Part shown: in pieces, positions 51,902 through 60,374 of the stretch
Numbering within the stretch: the first letter of the stretch is position 1
Layout: every line of letters starts with the position of its first letter
Assembly (NCBI GenBank): GCA_029261875.1
Contig: JAJDAL010000019.1
Span: 1-62,471, forward strand
DNA length: 62,471 nt
Direction of reading: 5' to 3'
DNA from: Deltaproteobacteria bacterium
Lineage (GTDB): Bacteria; Myxococcota_A; UBA9160; JAJDAL01
Notes under the pieces: model-generated
Told to the model about the DNA's origin: nothing
Databases searched by the model: none
The model's input: the letters and a program-made list of their open reading frames with translations, nothing else
Made by a program: the position numbers and the translations under genes

Positions 51902-52618
51902 TCAGAGCCGCCCCAGCCACGCGGCGACGCGCAGCCAGGGGGCGATCCACAGGGCTTCGAGGCCGATCCGCAGGTTGAGTTTGGAAGCGCCGCGGGTTCG
52001 GTCCAAGAAAAGGAAGGGAACTTCCTTCACGCGCAGCCCGTAATAGGTGTAGCGGTAGTTCATCTCGATCTGGAACGCATACCCGTCCGAGCGAATCTTC
52101 TCGAAATTGATCTTCTCCAGCGCCGTGCGGCGGCTGCACCGAAAACCACCCGTTGTGTCCGAAACCGAAATTCCGGTCAAGCGTCGCACGTATTGATTTC
52201 CGAAGTAGCTGAGGAGGATCCGCTCGATGGGCCAGTTGACGACGGTAATGCCGTTCAGATACCGCGAGCCCAGCACCACGTCGTAGTCTTCGATTTCGCG
52301 CAGCAGATCCGGCACGGTTTCCGGCGGATGCGAGAAATCCGCATCCATCTGCACGACGATGTCGGCCCCGAGATCCAGGGCCTTGCGCAAGCCCGCTCGA
52401 TAGGCGGCTCCCAGGCCTTCTTTGCGCTGGCGGTGGAGTACGTGGATGCGCGGATCTTCCTCTACCAGGTCGTCGGCAATTCCGCCGGTACCGTCCGGCG
52501 AGTTGTCGTCCACGACCAGGATCTCGATCCGCGGATCCTGCTCGAGGACCCGGGGAACCAACAGCGGGAGGTTTTCCGCCTCGTTGTAGGTGGGGATGAT
52601 GGTGAAGACGCGTTCCAT
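51902..52618 (-). CDS. Polyprenol-phosphate mannose synthase-like GT2
   Basis: 238 residues, soluble GT-A fold. IIPTYNEAENLPLL, VVDDNSPDGTGG, DADFSHPPE (catalytic DAD), DTTGGFRC, and RTRGASKLN are those of bacterial Ppm1/DPM1 catalytic domains. It would make polyprenol-P-mannose (or a related hexose) from GDP-sugar, the donor for the many GT-C proteins around it. It is preceded by a 66-bp gap and begins the tightly coupled part of the operon. Confidence 0.9.
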   Translation of the reverse strand: MERVFTIIPTYNEAENLPLLVPRVLEQDPRIEILVVDDNSPDGTGGIADDLVEEDPRIHVLHRQRKEGLGAAYRAGLRKALDLGADIVVQMDADFSHPPETVPDLLREIEDYDVVLGSRYLNGITVVNWPIERILLSYFGNQYVRRLTGISVSDTTGGFRCSRRTALEKINFEKIRSDGYAFQIEMNYRYTYYGLRVKEVPFLFLDRTRGASKLNLRIGLEALWIAPWLRVAAWLGRL

Positions 52619-52684
52619 GGCTGAGCGATTGTAACCAAATCGCAGCGAGACTTGAGTCCCCCGCGCGAAGTTCCGGTGTGGGGT

Positions 52685-53536
52685 CTAGGGGATTTCGCTG
52701 GCGGGTTCGAGGTAGACACCCAAGGGCCCTCGCGGAACGTAGACGCGTACGGTCTGCCCCCCCCGGATGACATCCACCGCAACCAGGCGTCCCGCCTCGC
52801 CCTGGGTGGTCTGATAGCGGATCTCGCCGGGTGTGTAGACGCGTGTTTCGTCGTAGGCGACGATGACGTCTCCGGGCTGAACGCCGGCGGCCGCGGCCGG
52901 CGATTCTTGCATCACTTCACCCACCACCGAGCGATTGGTTTGACCGGCGTTGTAGAGCAGGAAGTCGTAGACGTCTTCGCCGACGTCGCTGCGAAATTCC
53001 TGGCGCAACGCGCGATCCTCGGAGGCGAAGCGGCCCGTCCGAAACCATTTCTCCCGACTGGCGGTGTTGTGGAGCTGAAGGCGGTCCATCTCGAATCGCT
53101 CGTAGCGCTCTCGGAGCCAGGCGACGTCCGAACGGGGAATTCCGAATTCCACCAACCGATCGGGATCGAGTCCAAAATCTTTCTTGCCGCGCTTGGAGGT
53201 TTTCTTCTGGGGGGCGCCAGCGCGCCGGGCTTCTTCGGCGAACGCTCGGGAATCGGCATCGAGCGCGAAGTCGAGCTCTTCCCGCGTCTCCGCCAGCTTG
53301 TGTTCGAGCTGGACGCGAGCTTCGGTGGCTTCGGCGAGGGCGTCGTAGAGATCCGCCAGGGCGCGGTCTTTCGAGTCCATGCCCGGATTGGAATCTGCGT
53401 TCGGCGTCGGATCGGTCGCCTCGGCGGTGGCGCCGGCTGCGGGGGGCCGGGGCGAGGGTGCCTGGAGGATTGCCCAGGCGAAACCGGCGCCGGTGATTGC
53501 GCCCAGGAAGAAGAAAAGTACGCGGCCCATGTTCAT
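52685..53536 (-). CDS. Membrane-anchored PDZ-domain protein
   Basis: 283 residues; ATG 53536 with AGG 6 nt upstream (ATG 53530 also possible). One N-terminal helix (VLFFFLGAITGAGFAWAIL), a disordered Pro/Ala/Asp part, a coiled coil (~55-90), a helical middle region, and a C-terminal PDZ (~185-280: ESPAAAAGVQPGDVIVAYD). No protease domain, so a scaffold or a sensor rather than an HtrA enzyme; GspC-like secretion proteins are one comparison. Probably faces the periplasm. Confidence 0.8.
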   Translation of the reverse strand: MNMGRVLFFFLGAITGAGFAWAILQAPSPRPPAAGATAEATDPTPNADSNPGMDSKDRALADLYDALAEATEARVQLEHKLAETREELDFALDADSRAFAEEARRAGAPQKKTSKRGKKDFGLDPDRLVEFGIPRSDVAWLRERYERFEMDRLQLHNTASREKWFRTGRFASEDRALRQEFRSDVGEDVYDFLLYNAGQTNRSVVGEVMQESPAAAAGVQPGDVIVAYDETRVYTPGEIRYQTTQGEAGRLVAVDVIRGGQTVRVYVPRGPLGVYLEPASEIP

Positions 53537-53558
53537 AGGATACCTGAGGGGGGGCAAT

Positions 53559-55628
53559 TTATTCGATGATGGCAATTCGCGGGCTGCCAAACCAGGCGAG
53601 CGTGCCGGCTTGGATGGGTTTTGCGGGATCGAATTCCATGCGCAGCGTCACGGCCTCTCCGGCGAATTCTGCCAGGTCGATGCGCACGCGGCGCCAGCGC
53701 CCGCCCTGGTTCGGCGCATCGCTGATGGGAACCCGGCGGAGTAGGCGCGTTTCGCCGTCTTGCAGGATCGAGAATACCGCCGGCGTCTCCGGCGGATGCT
53801 CGTGGAAATCGTCGACGGATCCCATGGTGCGAATGCCGACGCCCGCTTGAAACTCTGCGTTGTCGGGAACTTCGATCTGAAAATCGATGCCGCCACCCCG
53901 GGGCCCGAGGCGAACCGACAAGGGGCGACCCAATAGACGCGCCTGGAGCCGCGGCGCCGGCATTCGGGGGGGCTGCACCGTTGCGTTGCGACCGCGGATG
54001 AAGCGCTCGCCACGCTGCTGTTCGCGAACGAAGTCGAGATGAGTGGCGCCGCGATCCTTGCCGTGTTCCAACACGAGCATCCACGCAAATTGATCGATCT
54101 GGAACCCGATGGGAATCCGGAAGTAGCGCTCGAGGTGATCGAGTACGCCCGGCAGTTCGTCGCCGTAGTAGTGGTACTGGGGTTGATCGATGTCGCTCAG
54201 AACCACGTACTTCACGCGCGGCAGCGCTTCGAGGATGATGCGTTCCTGCATCTCGTGCAGGCCCGCGATGACGCCTTCGAAGGGGGTTGGGTTGCTCGTC
54301 TCGGTTGCGAAATAGATCAACGGCTCCTGGCGTGCGACGAAAATCGGGTCGCCGGGTTCGGTGTTATTGCGGATGAAGCGGATGACGCGTTGAACCGCCG
54401 GTGTCTGATAGGTGGGCGAGACCGCCCACAAGGGCACCTTGGGGCCCAGGATGGGCGGGATCGAAGAGCGGTGCAGAAAGGTTCCGACATCCGCACACAG
54501 GGCCGCGAGCCCGACGACCAGGAAGCCCGCGATGGCGTGGGGTGCGCCGGGCAGACCCTCGCGTGGCGTGCGGCGGAAACTCGAAATCAACAGGAGCTGA
54601 ACACCCGCTGCGGGGATCGCATAGACGGCGTGGCCCCAATCGGATCGCGGGAACAAGTTGCCGATCATGGCCGCCAACAACGCTCCGTGGATCCAGACCG
54701 CCGGCGGCAGTTTTCCGCCCAGGCGTCGCAGGAACGTCAACCCGACCACGAGAAACGGAAGCCCGTAGAGAAACTGCGTCACCGCGATCATCGCGCTGGA
54801 AATCCCCACCCAGAACCCCACGCGCAGGAAGTAGAGATTGGGGAGGTAGACCGCAGCGTTGTCATTGAAGGCTTTGTCGAGAACGCCGGGCGGCCAGAGA
54901 TTCGGGAAGGGGGCGCGAAAGGATTCTCCCAGAGCAAAGGGTAGCACCGCGACGGCGTTGACGAAGTCGCCGAGGGTGCCGCGCAGCGCGAACAGCGCGA
55001 GCGTGGCGAGGGCGGTCGCGGCGCCTCCCGCCGCGATCGCCCTCGCGATGGCCTTGCGTTGCTCGCGGGGTGCCGTGAGCAACGTCGTGGCGAAGAGTCC
55101 CAGGGCCAGAAATACGCCGAGGTTTTGCTTGCACAGCGCGGAAGCGGCGATCAGAACACCACAGCCGAACGCCCAGCGACCGGAAGTCTGACCGCGCAGG
55201 GCTGCGTAGACCGCCAGGATGGCGAGGTGGTAGGTGATGGGTGTGTAGAAATAGAACGTGTAGAAGGGGAATCCCAGGATCGGCGCGCTCGCCACCAGCG
55301 CCGCCGCCGCGTGGGCGATGGGGCCGCTGCCCGCGCGGCGTGCAATCGCGAAGGTGGTTCCTGTCCCCAGCGCCGCGAGGGCGACCATGACTCCGCGCGC
55401 CACGAACAGGTGTTCGCCGAGGATTCGAAACAACAGGGCCAGGAATTCGAAGGGGAGGGGGCCCGTGAAGAACAGCACGTCGCGGTACAGCTGTTCGCCG
55501 TTGGCCAGTCGCTGGGCGACGTGCACCAGAAATCCCTCTTCGAGCAAGACGGGCTCGAGGCGGATCACCGCGGCGGCGGTCGCACCGCCGGTCGTGGCCC
55601 ATAGGATTCCCGGGTTCGGCATTTTCAT
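53559..55628 (-). CDS. GT-C-like membrane protein with C-terminal beta domain
   Basis: 689 residues. About eleven helices (1-430) with first loop GEQLYRDVLFFTGPLPFEFLA (in part), related to 42399-44084. Residues ~430-560 are a soluble domain (FVARQEPLIYFATETSNPTP), and ~560-689 a beta-sandwich-like domain (GGIDFQIEVPDNAEFQAGVG, FSILQDGETRLLRRV, VRIDLAEFAGEAVTLRME) that resembles carbohydrate-binding jelly rolls. That extra domain is absent from the paralogue. First gene of the probable ten-gene minus-strand operon. Confidence 0.78.
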   Translation of the reverse strand: MKMPNPGILWATTGGATAAAVIRLEPVLLEEGFLVHVAQRLANGEQLYRDVLFFTGPLPFEFLALLFRILGEHLFVARGVMVALAALGTGTTFAIARRAGSGPIAHAAAALVASAPILGFPFYTFYFYTPITYHLAILAVYAALRGQTSGRWAFGCGVLIAASALCKQNLGVFLALGLFATTLLTAPREQRKAIARAIAAGGAATALATLALFALRGTLGDFVNAVAVLPFALGESFRAPFPNLWPPGVLDKAFNDNAAVYLPNLYFLRVGFWVGISSAMIAVTQFLYGLPFLVVGLTFLRRLGGKLPPAVWIHGALLAAMIGNLFPRSDWGHAVYAIPAAGVQLLLISSFRRTPREGLPGAPHAIAGFLVVGLAALCADVGTFLHRSSIPPILGPKVPLWAVSPTYQTPAVQRVIRFIRNNTEPGDPIFVARQEPLIYFATETSNPTPFEGVIAGLHEMQERIILEALPRVKYVVLSDIDQPQYHYYGDELPGVLDHLERYFRIPIGFQIDQFAWMLVLEHGKDRGATHLDFVREQQRGERFIRGRNATVQPPRMPAPRLQARLLGRPLSVRLGPRGGGIDFQIEVPDNAEFQAGVGIRTMGSVDDFHEHPPETPAVFSILQDGETRLLRRVPISDAPNQGGRWRRVRIDLAEFAGEAVTLRMEFDPAKPIQAGTLAWFGSPRIAIIE

Positions 55629-55679
55629 CGGGCGTGCATGGTATCAGGCGGATGCGGAGAGAACGCTACCGTAGTGACG

Positions 55680-56753
55680 ATGGCCGATGGAACCAATCGA
55701 TGGCGCGGACTCCTGGCTTCGCTGTTGCTCGCGCTGGTGAGCATTGCGGGCGTATTGGCGGTGGGGGAACTCATCGCCCGCCATACCTGGCAAGAGCCCG
55801 CGCCGAACACCTGGCCGGAGCGCGCCCCGCTGGATCCCGATCTGCCGGAAATTAATTCCGTGGCCGAACTCGTGACGCCCAACATGCGGGGTCGCCGGCG
55901 CGGCGTCTTGCATCAGACCAATAGCCTGGGGGTTCGGGGACCCGAATATACACGTCAGCCGGATCCCGGTGTGTTTCGAATCGCCATCGCCGGAGATTCC
56001 GTGACCATGGGGTCCGGCGTCGATGTCGAACAGGCCTACTCGGCTCAACTCGAGGAACTCCTCAACGCCAGATCCAATGGAACGCATTACGAGGTCGTCA
56101 ATCTGGGAATTTCCGGCCTCGATATCCGGCACAGCGTGCGCCGAATGAAGAAGATCGGTTCTCAATATTTCCCGCATCTGATCGTGTACGGCTTCACCAT
56201 CAACGACATCGAGGGCAAGCCCTACAAGCGCTTCGTGCGCGAGGTCGGGCTGATGGAATATCGCGCCCGCTACCGAAGATTCGACGACTCTCCCTCGTAC
56301 TTGTGGCGGATGATCTGGCCGCGCCTTCTGACCGCCGTGGATTTGGTGCGACCCCCCGAAGGCAGTTATCTCCACGAAGTTCTCTTCAACTACTTCGAGA
56401 ACCCCGACGCCTGGGCGTGGTTCGAAAGCGAACTCCAGGCCTTCGCGCGCCTCGCGCAGGAACACGATGTCTGCGCCCACGTGTTTCTCCACACCCAGCT
56501 CACGCGACTGGGGTCGCTGCATCCCTTCCAACCCGTCTACGACAAGGTGGGGAAGGCGGCTGTGGAGTTGGGTCTGACCGTGTCGTCGCCGGGTACCGTC
56601 ATTTCCGGCGTCGACGAAAACCGCTTGCGCTTGAGTGTCTGGGACCCGCACCCCAGTCCCTACGGTCATCGACTGTTTGCCGAGGCGCTGCGCAACGCGC
56701 TCGACGATTTGCCGAGTGAATGCTGGAATCCGAAGCGGGGACGCCGGCGCTAA
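55680..56753 (+). CDS. Membrane-anchored SGNH/GDSL-like hydrolase
   Basis: 357 residues from ATG 55680 (an in-frame ATG at 55638 is weaker). One N-terminal helix (LLASLLLALVSIAGVLAVGE (in part)). SGNH blocks: IAIAGDSVTMGSG (Ser), a Gly-containing NLGISG, YGFTINDI (Asn), and DPHPSPYGHRLFAE near the C-terminus (Asp and His). This order fits a periplasmic esterase or acyltransferase acting on glycans. It is divergent from 53559 and its stop overlaps the converging GT2 gene. Confidence 0.8.
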   Translation: MADGTNRWRGLLASLLLALVSIAGVLAVGELIARHTWQEPAPNTWPERAPLDPDLPEINSVAELVTPNMRGRRRGVLHQTNSLGVRGPEYTRQPDPGVFRIAIAGDSVTMGSGVDVEQAYSAQLEELLNARSNGTHYEVVNLGISGLDIRHSVRRMKKIGSQYFPHLIVYGFTINDIEGKPYKRFVREVGLMEYRARYRRFDDSPSYLWRMIWPRLLTAVDLVRPPEGSYLHEVLFNYFENPDAWAWFESELQAFARLAQEHDVCAHVFLHTQLTRLGSLHPFQPVYDKVGKAAVELGLTVSSPGTVISGVDENRLRLSVWDPHPSPYGHRLFAEALRNALDDLPSECWNPKRGRRR

Positions 56754-57907
56754 TCGCGCCGCAATCCCAGGATGCTCAGGAAGAAGCTCGAATAGACGGT
56801 CTGCACACCGAGGGTGAGGAGCACGGCGCCGGGCACGAGCTGGCGCATGGTCACCCGCGGATCCAAGCCGCCAAACTCGGCGGATTGCCAGCCGAGAACG
56901 GCGGCAATCACGAGCGCCAGGCCCGCCAGGGACATGGCGAGTCCCGCGAGAATCCCGGTTTCGAGATTCACGTAGCGAAAGATCCAATCGAAATAGCGGG
57001 GCGAGGGGTAGAAACCCTCGACGATGGCGAAGGATTTCGTGAACACCGCGAAGATCATCAACTGGTAGCCCAGCATGCAGGCCAACCCGGCGACGAACAG
57101 GGAGTGGACGTCGAATACGACGGACCCGATCACGACGCGCCCCAATAGAAGGGCGATGCCTCCCACCAGGCCGATTCCGAAAATGAGCAGACCCGGCATC
57201 AGGAACAACCAGCGCGGGCTGTAGAGGAGCATGAAGCGCAGATGCCTCCACCCATCGTGCCAGGTGCGCAGGTGCGGTGGGCGCGAGCGACCGTCGGGCC
57301 GCAACGTCGTCGGGACTTCGGCGATCCGAAACCCGTGGAGTGAACTCTTGATGATCATCTCGCTCGCGAATTCCATACCGGTCGTTCGCAGGCCCAGGGC
57401 CGCGTAGCGCTCCCGGCGGATGCCCCGCAGCCCGCAGTGAAAGTCGCCGGCGGGCGACCGGAAGAACACCCGGCCCAAGGCGGTGAGGACGGGATTGCCG
57501 AGGAAACGGTGCAGCCACGGCATGGCGCCTGGGGCGATCCCGCCCTGGAAGCGGTTGCCGATCACCACGTCGTAGCCCGATCGCAGCTTTTCGACGAAGG
57601 GCGTCAGGTTGGAGAAGTCGTAGCTGTCATCGGCGTCACCCATGATGACGTAGGTGCCGAGGGCGGCCTCGATTCCGCCGCGCAGCGCGCTGCCGTAGCC
57701 CTTGGCGGCCACCGGTACCACCCGGGCGCCCGCGGCACGGGCGATGTCCTGGGACCCGTCCGTGCTGCCGTTGTCGGCCACGAGGACTTCGCCCGCGATC
57801 CCCGATTCCCGCAGGAAGGCCTTGGCCTTCTGGATGCAGATCTCCAGGGTTTCGGCCTCGTTGAGGCAGGGCATCAGGATCGAGAGTTCGAGGCTTGTTT
57901 CAGGCAT
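56750..57907 (-). CDS. GT2 family membrane glycosyltransferase (GtrB-like)
   Basis: 385 residues. Residues 1-225 are a GT-A domain (LSILMPCLNEAETLE, VADNGSTDGSQD, GDADDSYDF, the catalytic DAD variant). Four helices follow (~228-380; WLFLMPGLLIFGIGLVGG, written in part). Proteins of this layout transfer a hexose to polyprenol phosphate and may be a second lipid-sugar source besides the 51902 enzyme. Confidence 0.87.
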   Translation of the reverse strand: MPETSLELSILMPCLNEAETLEICIQKAKAFLRESGIAGEVLVADNGSTDGSQDIARAAGARVVPVAAKGYGSALRGGIEAALGTYVIMGDADDSYDFSNLTPFVEKLRSGYDVVIGNRFQGGIAPGAMPWLHRFLGNPVLTALGRVFFRSPAGDFHCGLRGIRRERYAALGLRTTGMEFASEMIIKSSLHGFRIAEVPTTLRPDGRSRPPHLRTWHDGWRHLRFMLLYSPRWLFLMPGLLIFGIGLVGGIALLLGRVVIGSVVFDVHSLFVAGLACMLGYQLMIFAVFTKSFAIVEGFYPSPRYFDWIFRYVNLETGILAGLAMSLAGLALVIAAVLGWQSAEFGGLDPRVTMRQLVPGAVLLTLGVQTVYSSFFLSILGLRRD

Positions 57908-57970
57908 TCATGGACCGTCGGATCGGCAGAGCTTCCCAGGCCCGGCCAAGATGTGCAACATGTCACGCCC

Positions 57971-59653
57971 ATGCGCGTGCGACGACTCCTTTGGTTGACC
58001 AGCTTCGTCCTGGTGGTGGGTGGCGGCCTGTCCGTCACCTATGGGGACGTCTGGCGCGAGGGGATCGTCCAATTCGTTCCGTCCCAATGGGGCGAGGAGA
58101 AAATGGGTCCGATCGTGCGCGCGGACCAGCGCTTCGTGGTCTGGGGCGTGAGCCGCAACGCACGCGCGCTGCTCCACCACCCGCAGCGCTTGTTCGACGC
58201 GGAGCAGTGTTACCCGGCGGAGAACAGCCTTGCGCTCGGTGAGCCGCTCCTGAGTATGGGGTTGCTGGGAACGCTTCCCTGGGCCCTCACGGGCGAACCG
58301 ATTTTTACCTACAACGCGGTATTGGCGCTGATGAGTGTGCTCGCGGCACTCGCGATGTTCGCCCTGGTTCGGGATTGGACCGGTCAATCTTCCGCGGGGC
58401 TGGTTGCGGCGATTCTCTACGCCTTTCACCCGATCGCCCTGCGCGACGTGATTCACCCCTATTCGTCGGACACGACCTGGGTGGTGTTCGCGTTGTTCTT
58501 CGGCCGTCGCTGGTTCGCGAAAGGGCAATGGCGAGACGCGCTGGGGCTCGGGGCCTCTGCATCGCTCCAGATGGCGACCAGCTTCTATCCCTTCCTGGCG
58601 TCCTGCGTGCTCGCGCTTCCCGTCGGCCTGTGGTTGCTGTGGCGCTTTCGATTGCGCGAAATTCGGCTCGTGCAACTCGCGTTCGTGTTGGCCGCCATCG
58701 CGCTCACGGCGCTGCTGGTATTCGGTCCCTACGTGGAATTGCGGGCCGCCGGGGAGCTGGAGGAGCGCGGTCGCCAAACCTTTCAAGGGTTGATCGCCTA
58801 CCTGCCCGGACGCAAATTGTTCTTCGGTTGGCTGGGGAGCGCGCTGTTGCTGTTGGCGCTCCTCGTTCCGCGCCGTCTTTCCCTCGCCGGGATCGCAGGC
58901 GATCCGCGCTGGGCGCTGCTGTTGGGCGGCCTGCTCGTGGTCGGTGTCGCGGCGGGTCCGCGTTTGGCGCGATTGGGATTTCCGAACCTCTACGACGCGC
59001 TCGCGTTGCTCGTGCCGGGCCTCGACAACGTGCGGATCCCACTCAAGATCGCGATCGGTGCACATCCCGCCCAATGCATTCTCGCGGGCATCGGGTTTGC
59101 GGGATTGTTGCGGCTGTGGCGCTGGCGTGGCGGATGGCTCGTCGGGCTCGTGTGCGTGGCGCTCGTGTTCGTGGAAGTGGTGCGCCCGCCGTTCCTGGGT
59201 CTGACACCGGCCGTCGTGTACGAAAGCTTCGACGCGCGGCCCCGCCAACTCGACATCCAGTTCTACGAACAATTGGAGGCGCGCGGAAATCGCGGACCCT
59301 TGTTCGAAATTCCGATTCCGAAAACACCGAAGGGCTATTTCTGGCCCGGCACCTCGCCGGATATCCTGCTGTCCGCGTATCACCATCGACGAACCTCCGC
59401 ATGCTATGCTTCCTACCGGCAACCACATCGCAGTCAACTCGAATCCATTTCCGAGCGCTTGCCGAGTCGCGAAGCCATGGAAGAGCTGCGGCAGTTCGGA
59501 TTTACGACCATTACGCTGAAGTACTCCATGCGCGGAAAAAACCAACGACAAGAAGACGCCTTCCGCAGCGCGCAGCAGCGCGGCGAGCTTCGCCACATCC
59601 TTTCGTTGGCGCGTCGCAGCGCCTTTGCCCTCGAGCCCGGCGATCATGAGTGA
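57971..59653 (+). CDS. YfhO/GT-C-like multi-membrane protein
   Basis: 560 residues; ATG 57971 is chosen because the hydrophobic anchor RLLWLTSFVLVVGGGLSV (in part) starts there. About eleven helices. First loop: FDAEQCYPAENSLALGEPLL; HPYSSDTTWVVFALFFGRRW between helices; GLDNVRIPLKIAIGAHP before the last helices recalls a YfhO-like feature. A soluble C-terminus (~440-560) lacks known motifs. No close paralogue here. It overlaps the methyltransferase start by 8 bp. Confidence 0.72.
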   Translation: MRVRRLLWLTSFVLVVGGGLSVTYGDVWREGIVQFVPSQWGEEKMGPIVRADQRFVVWGVSRNARALLHHPQRLFDAEQCYPAENSLALGEPLLSMGLLGTLPWALTGEPIFTYNAVLALMSVLAALAMFALVRDWTGQSSAGLVAAILYAFHPIALRDVIHPYSSDTTWVVFALFFGRRWFAKGQWRDALGLGASASLQMATSFYPFLASCVLALPVGLWLLWRFRLREIRLVQLAFVLAAIALTALLVFGPYVELRAAGELEERGRQTFQGLIAYLPGRKLFFGWLGSALLLLALLVPRRLSLAGIAGDPRWALLLGGLLVVGVAAGPRLARLGFPNLYDALALLVPGLDNVRIPLKIAIGAHPAQCILAGIGFAGLLRLWRWRGGWLVGLVCVALVFVEVVRPPFLGLTPAVVYESFDARPRQLDIQFYEQLEARGNRGPLFEIPIPKTPKGYFWPGTSPDILLSAYHHRRTSACYASYRQPHRSQLESISERLPSREAMEELRQFGFTTITLKYSMRGKNQRQEDAFRSAQQRGELRHILSLARRSAFALEPGDHE

Positions 59654-60374
59654 AGCGAGTCGTGAGCAATTCGATCGCATCGCGGATCGCTACCACGAGG
59701 CTGCGGAATCCTGGAACGGTCTGTACGAACAGATTGCGGTCCACGTGAATCCGCTGCTGGCCGACAAGGTCGTGCTCGACGTGGGCAATGGCGGGCATTT
59801 CGCATACGACCCGGCGATCGCGCGCCGTGTGATTGCGCTCGACATCTCGGCCGAAATGGTGGCGCGGATCCAACTGCCCGGGATCGCGAAGGTGGTGGGC
59901 GATGCGCGGGATCTGACGGGGATCGATGATGCGTCGGTGGACGTCATCGCCTTCGTCTTCTCGCTGCACCACATCACGGGCCGGAACCTGCAGGAGACCT
60001 TCAGCACCCTCGATCGCGTGCTCGCGTCCGCGCAACGCAAGCTGCGGCCCGGCGGTACGTTGGTGATCGCCGAACCCGTCCTGCCCGGATGGCTGTTTCG
60101 CCTCCAGACGTGGGTTTTCCCCGCGTCCCACGCCTTGCTCGAGCGGCTTCGGGTGGGAATGATTTTTTTCTACTCGCTGCGCCAATTGCGCGAGCGGATT
60201 GCGGCGCGGGTTCCGTGTCGGCGCGGGGAAATGCGAACCTTCCCCTTGCCCGTCAAAGGACGGATCGATCCACTGGGCGGAAGCTTTCCCGGACGCATTT
60301 CGATTCCATCCTGGTTGCACCCCCTGCGCTATCGCTTGATCACGGTTCCCGTCGCGGCGGATTTCGAGCGTTGA
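59646..60374 (+). CDS. Class I SAM-dependent methyltransferase
   Basis: 242 residues. QFDRIADRYHEA opening, motif I VVLDVGNGGHFAYD, then ALDISAEMV, DVIAFVFSLHHI and KLRPGGTLVIAEP. The C-terminal third is not catalytic and differs from the 47731 protein. The acceptor is unknown. It overlaps both neighbours by 8 and 4 bp, so all three genes of this plus-strand set are co-translated. Confidence 0.85.
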   Translation: MSEASREQFDRIADRYHEAAESWNGLYEQIAVHVNPLLADKVVLDVGNGGHFAYDPAIARRVIALDISAEMVARIQLPGIAKVVGDARDLTGIDDASVDVIAFVFSLHHITGRNLQETFSTLDRVLASAQRKLRPGGTLVIAEPVLPGWLFRLQTWVFPASHALLERLRVGMIFFYSLRQLRERIAARVPCRRGEMRTFPLPVKGRIDPLGGSFPGRISIPSWLHPLRYRLITVPVAADFER

